NCBI GenBank assembly: GCA_937930625.1
Contig: CALHBW010000517.1
Coordinates: 1 to 11,930 of the forward strand
Length of the DNA: 11,930 nt
From: an uncultured Saprospiraceae bacterium
Lineage (GTDB): Bacteria > Bacteroidota > Bacteroidia > Chitinophagales > Saprospiraceae
Direction: 5' to 3'
Below the pieces are notes generated by a model. That model was not told where the DNA came from, did not search any database, and saw only the letters and a program-made list of their open reading frames with translations. This document shows, one piece after another, positions 1 through 6,385 of the stretch. Both the position numbers and the translations under genes were made by a program. Positions within the stretch are counted from its first letter, which is position 1, and every line of letters begins with the position of its first letter.

Positions 1-816
1 GTCTGCCCAAAAGCTAATATCGTTTTTGTCAAATAATTTTACCTGACGCACATTGTCTTTCTTTTCAAGGTCAATTTGTGGGGTACGTACCAATTTGAAA
101 TCGCTGACACATTTATTTAATTCCGTTGCAATTTCATTCAATTTATTAGGATAATTATTATTTAAAAAATCTAAATAAGACATTAAATTGGAGACATCAC
201 CCTTGAGTTCGACGACTTGTTGGGTGGTTATTCCGGTGAATGAGGAGAGTTTTATGTTGTATAATTCGCTGTTAATTAAAGATTTAAAAATTTGTTCTGC
301 CCCACGTCTATCTTTTGACAATTTCCTTCTAAATTCTATCACATTTGTAATTTCAGACCTAAGACTTTTTTCTGTATCATAACATCTAACATCATAATCA
401 TCCATTGAGAATATTCCATAAAAAGCAAAATTGTCATTATCTTCATTCACTTTGGATAGCGGAATATAGTTTTTGCTAAAACCAAAAAATTCTTCATACT
501 TTCCTTCTTTTTTCTCATTAGATTTGTGATAAAGTTTTAAACTATAATAATAAAACTCTCCCTCCCAACTAGGCTCATAACACACCGTAAACTGAACAGG
601 AAACCCTTCCTCCTCAATCTTATGCTGAAACGACAAACGTTTAAGCTCCTCATTATCAGGATAATGACCATTCAAATAACGACCCAAAAACGCCAAAGCC
701 TTCAACACATTACTCTTCCCCGAATTATTCGGACCAATCAACAGATTGACATCCTGCAAACGCAAAGTGACATCACGCAGGCTCTTAAAATTTTGTATGC
801 GAATAGAGTGTATCAT
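1..816 (-). CDS. AAA family ATPase, RecF/SMC-like (partial, C-terminus outside window)
   Basis: The frame is open from an ATG at 816 to the window edge, giving the first 272 residues. The start MIHSIRIQNFKSL is the usual first strand of RecF/SMC/OLD-type ATPases (IxNFKSL). It is followed by a Walker A motif, GPNNSGKS, at residues 28-35. Residues 40-270 are a charged, partly helical insert typical of these proteins. The signature, Walker B and H-loop motifs would lie in the missing part. The family binds ATP through a dimerised head. Members act in DNA repair, in anti-phage systems (often with a TOPRIM or nuclease partner), or are unassigned, and this fragment cannot separate these. It is cytoplasmic, with no signal peptide. 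The upstream gene on the same strand ends 110 bp away, across a perfect palindrome, so co-transcription is possible but unproven. The class is confident and the function is unknown. Confidence 0.87.
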   Translation of the reverse strand, partial: MIHSIRIQNFKSLRDVTLRLQDVNLLIGPNNSGKSNVLKALAFLGRYLNGHYPDNEELKRLSFQHKIEEEGFPVQFTVCYEPSWEGEFYYYSLKLYHKSNEKKEGKYEEFFGFSKNYIPLSKVNEDNDNFAFYGIFSMDDYDVRCYDTEKSLRSEITNVIEFRRKLSKDRRGAEQIFKSLINSELYNIKLSSFTGITTQQVVELKGDVSNLMSYLDFLNNNYPNKLNEIATELNKCVSDFKLVRTPQIDLEKKDNVRQVKLFDKNDISFWAD

Positions 817-843
817 AATTAAGTTCAAATGCAAGAATCAAAT

Positions 844-889
844 AAACATTTCGTAGGGACAGGGCATGCCCTGTCCCTACGAAATGTTT
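844..889. repeat. Perfect 46-bp palindrome between two minus-strand genes
   Basis: Every base from 844 to 866 pairs with 889 to 867. The core is GTAGGGACAGGGC followed directly by its complement, flanked by AAACATTTC / GAAATGTTT. It is more GC-rich than its surroundings. Sequences of the GTAGGGACAGGGC...GCCCTGTCCCTAC type occur as dispersed intergenic palindromes in many bacteria, so it is probably a REP- or MITE-like unit. As RNA it would form a very stable hairpin in either direction. The following T-run is short, so a terminator role is only possible. Confidence 0.9.
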
Positions 890-926
890 TGTAAAATTAA
901 GTGATAATTTACTACTATACAAACGT

Positions 927-1955
927 TTACTGCTGCAAAACAGTTTCAATGCGACGCAACAAGTCGCGTCCTTTGGGTTCAAAATCTTTCATTTTCAATA
1001 AATCGCCTCTGATGAGGGCAAGGAAAGCAAAATTATCTGCCAGAATTTCGTCGGGATGCCAGATGTAGTCTGTGTTTCGTCTGATTTGGTCTTGAGAATC
1101 GGTTTGAAAGCTATCTTGCAAGGTACTTTTATAACCTTTTTTTGTCTGAACGGTGAGTACATCGCCTTCATTTTTAATTTCAAATAATTCAAATTGAAGA
1201 TAAGTAAAAAAGCCCGAACTATTAGCTGTAATTTCATGCGTTTTGGAATATATTAAGGGAACTAATTGGGTAGTATTTCCATTATCCGAAACCTTTATAA
1301 CATACTCAATATCAGCACCATCAGGATTGAGCAGCAAGCGGCGGTCAAGTTCTTCAGGCAGTTGAATATTTGCTGCTTTTTTAAAACCTATCAACTCGTA
1401 CAGTTGTGCGCGTTTGTCAGGATTGAGGCGCGAATAGACATGGAAAATTTCGTGCAATATGATTTCAAGAAAAGTATCTTCATTCCGTTTTTCGCCTAAT
1501 ACATCGTAAGGAATAATGATATTATTTTCGCGGGTATAATAAGTAGATTTGCCGTAATGATTGGCTTTTGTTTTGATGAAATTTAGTGGTTTTGGGAAAA
1601 TATCAGGCGAAATAATGTCGCATAATTGGCGGGCTTTATTCACTATTTTTCGGACGTATTCGGCTTCTTTTTCTGTGAAATTGGTCACGTCTTTTTGAAG
1701 AAAATTTTTATATATCTCAATATTTTCTTTTCGTGTCCCGGAAAGTATTTGCCCTATTTGAATTTCCATATCCAATGTGCGGATATTCTCAAAAAAGAAC
1801 TCTGTATCGTCTTTGGAAATAGCAGCAGCGGCAGCCACACTATCCAATAGGTAAGCATTATTTTCAAGGTGTGATTCGATGGTTGATTGTGCCGTTTTGC
1901 AGTGAATAAACAAGGCAATACACAGCCATGCCCACAATGTAAATATGTGCTTCAT
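927..1955 (-). CDS. Exported putative zinc metallopeptidase (HExxH), possible lipoprotein
   Basis: The 342-residue protein begins with a short basic and hydrophobic segment (MKHIFTLWAWLCIALFIHC), so it is exported. C19 could be a lipidation site, but H at -1 fits a lipobox poorly, so lipoprotein status is uncertain. Residues 163-172 read LEIILHEIFH, a zinc-binding HExxH helix with H168, E169 and H172. About 130 residues later, HPDEILADNFAFLA (300-313) supplies E303 or D307 as a plausible third ligand, as in gluzincin-type peptidases. The region between is beta-rich. The protein would act in the periplasm or on the outer membrane, and its substrate is unknown. A candidate promoter lies 58-95 bp upstream. 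The fold assignment rests on the motif pair and not on a named family. Confidence 0.8.
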   Translation of the reverse strand: MKHIFTLWAWLCIALFIHCKTAQSTIESHLENNAYLLDSVAAAAAISKDDTEFFFENIRTLDMEIQIGQILSGTRKENIEIYKNFLQKDVTNFTEKEAEYVRKIVNKARQLCDIISPDIFPKPLNFIKTKANHYGKSTYYTRENNIIIPYDVLGEKRNEDTFLEIILHEIFHVYSRLNPDKRAQLYELIGFKKAANIQLPEELDRRLLLNPDGADIEYVIKVSDNGNTTQLVPLIYSKTHEITANSSGFFTYLQFELFEIKNEGDVLTVQTKKGYKSTLQDSFQTDSQDQIRRNTDYIWHPDEILADNFAFLALIRGDLLKMKDFEPKGRDLLRRIETVLQQ

Positions 1956-2012
1956 TTTACTTCAGTTTGAGTACCGATAAAAGTGGAGAAGGAGAAGTCG
2001 GGTGGACAGTGG

Positions 2013-2049
2013 CAAATATAAATGATTTTCTTGTTTGAAAACCTACAAA
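2013..2049 (-). promoter_or_regulatory. Candidate Bacteroidota promoter for the metallopeptidase gene
   Basis: Read on the minus strand, 2020-2013 is TATATTTG, an exact match to the TAnnTTTG -7 box. A TTTG (2049-2046) lies 25 bp upstream, longer than the usual 19-21. Transcription would start near 2006 and give a leader of about 50 nt. Confidence 0.42.
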
Positions 2050-2140
2050 ATGGTTTAGAATTATGTAAAAACAGTCTGAATAAGGAAAAATTCAAATAAA
2101 ACATGAAAGATTTCCAATGCGTGCATTATATTCGGGTTTT

Positions 2141-2261
2141 AAATGAGTAAATGAGTAGATGATGAAATGAGTAAATGTTGTTACTTTTTTCATTTTAATT
2201 GATATTTTAATTTTCATTTACACTTATTTGCTCATCTAATCATTTACTCATTTACTCATTG
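2141..2261. repeat. Imperfect inverted repeat of ATGAGTAA words ending 5 bp before the Fe-S gene
   Basis: The left arm 2141-2176 and right arm 2226-2261 are inverted copies over 36 bp with about 5 mismatches, separated by 49 bp. Each arm is made of reiterated (A)ATGAGTAA or ATGATGAA words. The right arm stops just before the ATG at 2266, so a hairpin in the mRNA leader would reach the start codon and could affect translation. Related ATGAGTGAAT words reappear on the other side of the same gene (3664-4071). Confidence 0.85.
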
Positions 2262-2265
2262 TAAT

Positions 2266-3654
2266 ATGATAGGTCAAATTATATTTCTGTTATTGACGTT
2301 GGTGACATTCGGCATTGCATTTCGTAAATATTCGAAATTGCGCCGTAATATTTTGTTGGGAAAAGATGTAAAAATCGAAGGCGATACAGGCGAGCGTTTT
2401 AAAAATACGCTGCTGATAGCTTTCGGGCAGAAAAAGATGTTTAAACGCATCATTCCTGCTGTGATGCACTTGTTTATATATGTCGCTTTTTTGTTTACTC
2501 AAATTGAATTGGTTGAGATTTTTGTGGATGGATTGTCGGGCAAACATCGGTTTTTCAGACCTTATCTCGGTGGTGTATATACGGGTTTGATTAGTTTTAT
2601 TGAATTGCTGTCTTTGGGGGCATTTGTGGCGACTTTAGTGTTTTTGATTCGTCGAAATCTGCTGAAAGTTCCGCGTTTTCATATGGATGAAATGACGGGC
2701 TGGCCCAAGTTGGATGGTAATCTGATATTGTATGCGGAGATTTTGCTGCTCATTGGTATTTTCAGTATGAATGGTGCTGATGAAGTGCTCTACAACGCAG
2801 GTGCAACACATGCTGTAGGCGCAAGCGGACAGGGTTCGTTTAATTTTGCGATTAGTCAGTGGCTCGGTCCTGCTTTGTTTGGTGGAATGAGTGTGGGTGC
2901 GCTCGAATTTGTGGAGCGATTTGGTTGGTGGATGCACATTATTGTGGTGTTTACTTTTTTGAATTATCTGCCGTATTCCAAGCATTTGCATATTCTGTTG
3001 GCATTTCCGAATGTCTATTTTTCTAAACTCACTTCACGCGGCGAAATGGATAATATGCCCGAAATTATGAATGAGGTGAAAAGCATGATGGGCTTGATAC
3101 CGGAAAGCGAAGCTGCACCCGCAGGCGACCCGAACGATATGCCCAAATTTGGTGCAAGCGATGTATTTGATTTGACTTGGAAAAATATGTTGGATGCTTA
3201 TACGTGTACGGAATGTGGGCGTTGCTCGTCGGTGTGTCCGGCGAATGTGACGGGTAAGAAACTCTCTCCAAGAAAGATTATGATGGATGTGCGCGACCGT
3301 GCCGAAGAAATTGGTAAGCACTTGGACGACAATAATTTAGAGGTAATAGCAGCCGATAAAAAGGAAGGCGCAACGGCACTCACAAAAGAAAATTTTGACG
3401 ACGGAAAGTCCTTGTTTGATTATATATCGAATGAAGAAGTACACGCTTGTACGACATGCAATGCCTGTGTGGAGGCTTGCCCTGTAATGATTAATCCTTT
3501 GGACATTATCCTGCAATTGCGCCGCCATGAGATATTGGATTTGGCAGCCGGACCGGGCGATTGGACGCCGATGTTTACGAGTATCGAAAATAGTGGTTCG
3601 GTATGGCAAGTACCGGACGCGCGCGATAAGTGGGCTACTGAAATGATACAATGA
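2266..3654 (+). CDS. Membrane-bound (Fe-S)-binding protein, HdrC/GlpC-like, with NarI-like membrane domain
   Basis: This is a 462-residue membrane electron carrier. Hydrophobic segments near residues 2-20, 66-84, 105-128, 152-170 and 222-248 form an N-terminal membrane domain like NarI/HdrE. H68, H223, H240 and H242 are candidate haem or quinone-site residues. After a linker rich in acidic residues and Pro (about 260-300) come two ferredoxin-type motifs: CTECGRCSSVCP (C314, C317, C320, C324) and CTTCNACVEACP (C395, C398, C401, C405). These should bind two 4Fe-4S clusters. Known relatives pass electrons between a quinone pool and a cytoplasmic Fe-S or flavoprotein partner. In Bacteroidota such genes are usually followed by a second Fe-S gene with CCG domains, and none is present here. 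The start at 2266 is the first ATG and gives a natural first helix. There is no Shine-Dalgarno sequence, which is normal for the phylum. The stop lies inside an 8-bp tandem repeat. Confidence 0.92.
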   Translation: MIGQIIFLLLTLVTFGIAFRKYSKLRRNILLGKDVKIEGDTGERFKNTLLIAFGQKKMFKRIIPAVMHLFIYVAFLFTQIELVEIFVDGLSGKHRFFRPYLGGVYTGLISFIELLSLGAFVATLVFLIRRNLLKVPRFHMDEMTGWPKLDGNLILYAEILLLIGIFSMNGADEVLYNAGATHAVGASGQGSFNFAISQWLGPALFGGMSVGALEFVERFGWWMHIIVVFTFLNYLPYSKHLHILLAFPNVYFSKLTSRGEMDNMPEIMNEVKSMMGLIPESEAAPAGDPNDMPKFGASDVFDLTWKNMLDAYTCTECGRCSSVCPANVTGKKLSPRKIMMDVRDRAEEIGKHLDDNNLEVIAADKKEGATALTKENFDDGKSLFDYISNEEVHACTTCNACVEACPVMINPLDIILQLRRHEILDLAAGPGDWTPMFTSIENSGSVWQVPDARDKWATEMIQ

Positions 3655-3660
3655 TACAAT
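3643..3660. repeat. 8-bp tandem duplication across the stop codon of the Fe-S gene
   Basis: ATGATACA is present twice in a row (3643-3650, 3651-3658) followed by AT. The stop codon TGA at 3652-3654 lies in the second copy, so the last residues (MIQ) come from the repeat. A small duplication has probably reset the C-terminus. Confidence 0.8.
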
Positions 3661-3663
3661 ATT

Positions 3664-4018
3664 AATGAGTGAATTTTGAGTGAGTGAATGAGTGAATAAT
3701 TAATGTGATAATGTTAAAATGTTTTAATCACCATTCGATGTTTATATCTTATTTAGTGAGAAAGTAGTGAGGTGAGTGAGGTAAATTCGGATAGTGGCGA
3801 TAATGGTGTATTTTCTTTGATTGTAGGAGCGAAGCGATATTGCCTAAAAGTGGTGCTAATGAGCTGGTATTTAGCTTTTTGCAGCGAAGTCGGAAGCAAG
3901 CGTTTTTCCATAAAAAAAATAAAAAAATCTCGCGTTTGTAAATTCATTGTAGCATTACATCATTATCGCATTGTAGCATTAAATATTCACTCATTCGCTC
4001 ATTCAAAATTCACTCATT
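3664..4018. repeat. Long-range inverted repeat (ATGAGTGAAT words) with about 285-bp interior
   Basis: The left arm 3664-3698 and right arm 3985-4018 are reverse complements over about 35 bp with 2 mismatches, sharing AATGAGTGAATTTTGA and GAATGAGTGAATA. Weaker similarity continues inward (TGATAATG, TTAATG). Such end-inverted units with a non-coding interior resemble MITEs, but no flanking target-site duplication is obvious. Confidence 0.75.
3753..3947 (-). other. Doubtful 64-codon open frame, probably part of a dispersed element
   Basis: A minus-strand frame reads from 3947 to 3753, with a possible internal start MEKRLLPTSLQ. Its middle (about 3790-3930) has a plausible amino-acid mix, but its end (LTSLTSLLSH) is encoded by GAGTGAG-type repeat words. 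It has no start signal and shares the interior of the inverted repeat. It may be a relic of a short gene or simply the conserved core of an intergenic repeat. I do not call it a gene. Confidence 0.2.
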
Positions 4019-4071
4019 ATCATTGTAGCATTACATCATTATCACATTGTAGCATTAAATATTCACTCATT
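3945..4071. repeat. 51-bp direct repeat, two copies, with CATTGTAGCATTA words
   Basis: Copy 1 is 3945-3995 and copy 2 is 4021-4071; they differ at one base (G3968 against A4044). Each contains CATTGTAGCATTA twice, with CATCATTATC between. A partial third word, CATTGTAGCATTAAAT, follows at 4074-4089. The 25 bp between the copies is made of CGCTCATTCAAAATTCAC-type words. This fits recent slippage or unequal duplication. Confidence 0.88.
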
Positions 4072-4149
4072 TACATTGTAGCATTAAATAAAAGAACACC
4101 TACCTCGGATATAGGGATACCAAAGCAGGTGTATAACAAGCGATAGAAT

Positions 4150-4722
4150 TTATAGAGACAAATGGGAGGTATTAGCTCCTGTCATAATTTTCCTTTCATC
4201 TTCACGGGTGCAATAGTAAAAATAATTGAAGACTAATGCAGCCTTTCCTCCTATCACGTAATAATAAATACCAGTTTCGATATTTTGGGGCGTGAACTGA
4301 TACGTCGTACTACCGGGAGGAAGTTCTACCTCAAGAATTCGCTTGTCAGTATAGTCACTAATGTATAATTGTGTGTACTCTTGGAGAGGATGTTCAAATT
4401 GGAACCAAATCGTTCCGATGCAAACATCATCTTTGAGGGGAGTAATCATTTGCAATGCTTTATTGCAAGATGTACCATGTGCTTTTCGTGGTACAGAGGT
4501 GTTTGCGTCAATGTCGGTACGTATAGTTTGATACATTGTACTTTCTTTTTCCTGCTCTAGAAGGAAAGAGACTTTGGAACGACAACCTGAGGATTGTGCT
4601 AAATGTTCAATTAACCAATTGGGAAGTTCATTCATTTTCCCATCCAACATTTTTTCTACGCAAACAGCTACTCCTTGTGGGGTAAGTTCACCCCACTGAT
4701 TAAGCAGTGTTCGTTTTACCAT
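4150..4722 (-). CDS. Anti-sigma-like protein: degenerate zinc-finger domain plus C-terminal beta-rich domain
   Basis: With the start at M(VKRTLL) at 4722 the protein has 190 residues. An earlier in-frame ATG at 4776 would only add a Asn-Leu run read from a hexanucleotide repeat, so the internal start is preferred. Residues 17-55 match the shape of ZAS/zf-HC2 anti-sigma domains: a helix with C21, then LDGKMNELPNWLIEHL, then H40-x3-S44-x2-C47. The usual HxxxCxxC has lost one Cys, so zinc binding may be weak or absent. Residues about 100-175 are beta-rich and end in GIYYYVIGGKAALVFNYFYY, typical of a small beta-sandwich. No membrane segment or signal peptide is visible, so it should be cytoplasmic, unlike many anti-sigma factors. 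It lies 338 nt downstream of the sigma-like gene on the same strand. A role as partner or inhibitor of that protein is inferred. Confidence 0.72.
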   Translation of the reverse strand: MVKRTLLNQWGELTPQGVAVCVEKMLDGKMNELPNWLIEHLAQSSGCRSKVSFLLEQEKESTMYQTIRTDIDANTSVPRKAHGTSCNKALQMITPLKDDVCIGTIWFQFEHPLQEYTQLYISDYTDKRILEVELPPGSTTYQFTPQNIETGIYYYVIGGKAALVFNYFYYCTREDERKIMTGANTSHLSL

Positions 4723-4744
4723 CTTAGAGGGCTTTAGGTGAATT

Positions 4745-4774
4745 AAGTTCAAGTTCAAGTTCAAGTTCAAGTTC
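4745..4774. repeat. Five tandem AAGTTC hexanucleotides upstream of the anti-sigma-like gene
   Basis: AAGTTC is repeated exactly five times. On the minus strand this reads GAACTT in the leader, 23-52 nt before the preferred start. A change in copy number keeps the frame of the upstream ATG, and here it would add or remove Asn-Leu pairs if that start were used. It could instead tune leader length or structure. Confidence 0.92.
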
Positions 4775-4836
4775 AAATAAAGATTTAAACCTAAAAACGG
4801 ACTTTTACCTACACTTCAACTCACTAAGTTTAACAA

Positions 4837-4844
4837 CAAAAATA
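4837..4844 (-). promoter_or_regulatory. Candidate -7 box for the anti-sigma-like gene
   Basis: Read on the minus strand this is TATTTTTG, matching TAnnTTTG. No TTG/TTTG -33 box is seen at the usual distance. The start would be near 4830, about 110 nt before the preferred ATG, so the hexanucleotide repeat would be transcribed. Confidence 0.3.
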
Positions 4845-4964
4845 AACGGATGATTTTAGGGTAACATGCTTGTGCTTCAGATTAGCTTAAGGGAGCAGTC
4901 AGTTGTGTTAGATTTCTTTAATTTGTTCTTTCATATCATAATTTTAGTTAAAGAATAGTAGCTT

Positions 4965-5043
4965 GTTTAAGTTTAAGATTAAATCTAAGTTTAAATCCCC
5001 TACATAAAATTATTTATACTCAGACCTAATCTTATACTTAAAC
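4965..5043. repeat. Inverted repeat of GTTTAAGTTTAAG words after the sigma-like gene
   Basis: The left arm 4965-4986 and right arm 5022-5043 are inverted copies over 22 bp with 3 mismatches, separated by 35 bp. The unit starts 17 bp beyond the stop of the sigma-like gene, so it would form a 3' hairpin on that transcript. It has no T-run typical of an intrinsic terminator. It may protect the 3' end or separate the two genes. Confidence 0.8.
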
Positions 5044-5059
5044 TTTTCTTCGCTACGTT

Positions 5060-6385
5060 TTAGGAGAATATTTTGCGATAGCTTTCATTTTTATTTGAGT
5101 AATGTTCAAAATAATGTTGAATAAGCTCCGTAAAATAAGCGAGGTTCTCGTTGCCGCGTCTGCTAAAATTGATGTTGTGCCTCGTCAGGAGGTCAACCCA
5201 TATTTTATCTTCTTTCCTTTCGTAATTCTTTCTAAATGAATCACTTTTCTGTGTTTGTGTACGTTCTATACGCGACAAGATACCATTCATAAATTCAAAG
5301 AAGTCTTGACGACTATGGTCATTTTGCCCGGCAAATTGCATGATCTCATCTACAGTTTCCGGCTTGCAGTCAGGATACAGAGATTTGATATGTTGCGGAC
5401 TAATGCCTTCAGTATTATACATCATTGCCAGTATAAACTTAAATCGTCTGGTGGCTTCTTCGTTCTTACAGACTATGGCAAGCGTAGCATCCAAAGTCTG
5501 AGCGTGTAAATGAAGATAGTAACGCAACTCATCGTCGCCCTCGAAGCGGTGAATGCGGCTATCGGCAGATACCGGTAGGTATAAATTAGATACGGATACA
5601 GTTTCCACCTTTGGGCGGTGCTTTTTCAATACAGTGAATATATCCCGTTGGATAATTGTGTTGAGATAAGCATACACTGTTCCGTCGTTTTTGTAGTTTT
5701 TTTTCAAACTACCTTTCCGTATTTTTTCCAACAAAACTAAAGTAACATCCCCCTCGATGTCTTCTTTAAATGTTGTTGTACCGTCTATCATACGTTGGGT
5801 TTTGATATGAATGACTGGTCTGTACTTTTCTGCGAGCTTGTTGTCGCAGTCCTGTAACAGCTCAATGTCTTCTTCATTGCTCAGCTTCCTGAGCAGGTCG
5901 GGTGAGACAGTGGCTTTGAGTATCATACCAATAGAAGCATACAGAGGCTCTGTCTGTTGGCGTAATGCCATCAACTCCGTGTGCAGTGTATGATATACGC
6001 GGCGGCGCAAATCGTGACCTGAGGTGACGAATTTGGCGCGGCAGTAGCGTTCTATCAGTTTCAGAATATCCGCCCGGTATTTAGCCATTAAAAGCGGTAT
6101 GCTGTTTTCCAATAAAAACGCGTCGTCATTGAGCAATGCTCTGAATTCCTGTTCGACAATATCGTTCGTATTGAGAGAACATTTTTTTTCTAAACGTGAT
6201 TTTACTACGTTTTTCAAGCCTTTTATCATCTGCACCACTGAATTGTCTGTGTATTCTATCAGACCAATATGCAATAGGCGGCATTTGATTCGGGCTTCAA
6301 TGTTCCCTGCGTACGTTCTAAAAAATCGTTCAGGGGCATGGCTCAACAAATGAAGATCAATTGCTCTGTCTTCGTAGTGGTTCAT
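5060..6385 (-). CDS. Sigma-70-region-2-like protein with apparent triplicated core (atypical sigma factor)
   Basis: The protein has 441 residues, about twice the length of an ECF sigma factor, and no signal or membrane segment. Residues 183-258 follow sigma region 2: EKYRPVIHIKTQRMI, then FKEDIEGDVTLVLLEKIRK (the 2.2 helix that contacts RNA polymerase), then a KNDGTVYAYLNTIIQRDIFT stretch and KKHRPK (2.3-2.4). Two earlier segments echo this pattern: Y25...D47 and Y103...D125. Both have Tyr-x3-Ile and an Asp 22 residues later, against Y188...D209 (21 residues) in the clear copy. Residues 312-350 could be a worn region 4 helix-turn-helix. Residues 355-441 are charged and helical. The protein may direct RNA polymerase to special promoters or be a sigma-derived regulator. 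The downstream gene encodes an anti-sigma-like protein. The start at 6385 is the only sensible ATG; the upstream region is long and holds a palindromic hairpin. Confidence 0.7.
   Translation of the reverse strand: MNHYEDRAIDLHLLSHAPERFFRTYAGNIEARIKCRLLHIGLIEYTDNSVVQMIKGLKNVVKSRLEKKCSLNTNDIVEQEFRALLNDDAFLLENSIPLLMAKYRADILKLIERYCRAKFVTSGHDLRRRVYHTLHTELMALRQQTEPLYASIGMILKATVSPDLLRKLSNEEDIELLQDCDNKLAEKYRPVIHIKTQRMIDGTTTFKEDIEGDVTLVLLEKIRKGSLKKNYKNDGTVYAYLNTIIQRDIFTVLKKHRPKVETVSVSNLYLPVSADSRIHRFEGDDELRYYLHLHAQTLDATLAIVCKNEEATRRFKFILAMMYNTEGISPQHIKSLYPDCKPETVDEIMQFAGQNDHSRQDFFEFMNGILSRIERTQTQKSDSFRKNYERKEDKIWVDLLTRHNINFSRRGNENLAYFTELIQHYFEHYSNKNESYRKIFS

Larger units (their letters stand above)
1956..2265. 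other. Divergent intergenic region (310 bp)
   Basis: This region separates the minus-strand metallopeptidase gene from the plus-strand Fe-S gene and should hold both promoters. The half next to 1955 has a match to the Bacteroidota -7 box for leftward transcription. The half next to 2266 is filled by an inverted repeat built from ATGAGTAA words. No clear TAnnTTTG box or Shine-Dalgarno sequence is visible for the Fe-S gene. I see no small ORF that looks coding. Confidence 0.6.
3655..4149. other. Gene-free, repeat-rich region between convergent genes (495 bp)
   Basis: The region lies between the ends of two convergent genes. It holds an inverted repeat of ATGAGTGAAT words (3664-3698 against 3985-4018), a 51-bp direct repeat (3945-3995, 4021-4071), and a central stretch (about 3745-3935) with a different texture that includes GGAGCGAAGCGATA and an A-rich run. 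The open frames here run through the repeats and do not look coding. No clean terminator hairpin with a T-run is seen for either flanking gene. Confidence 0.65.

Noticed and set aside
2635..2991. 118-codon minus-strand open frame opposite the Fe-S gene
   Set aside because: It lies wholly within the membrane domain of the Fe-S protein and is rich in His, Gln and Thr, as expected for an antisense reading of hydrophobic codons.
3945..4089. CRISPR-like array (repeats with a spacer)
   Set aside because: There are only two full copies, they are internally repetitive, the spacer is made of local repeat words, and no cas gene is present.
3772..4146. 124-codon plus-strand open frame
   Set aside because: Its second half is read directly from the CATTGTAGCATTA and TTCACTCATT repeats and gives repeated peptides, and it crosses the inverted repeat arms. 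There is no protein-like pattern.
4723..4776. Upstream start for the anti-sigma-like gene, giving a Asn-Leu repeat N-terminus
   Set aside because: The extension is encoded entirely by the AAGTTC repeat and flanking bases, whereas protein-like sequence begins at MVKRTLL.
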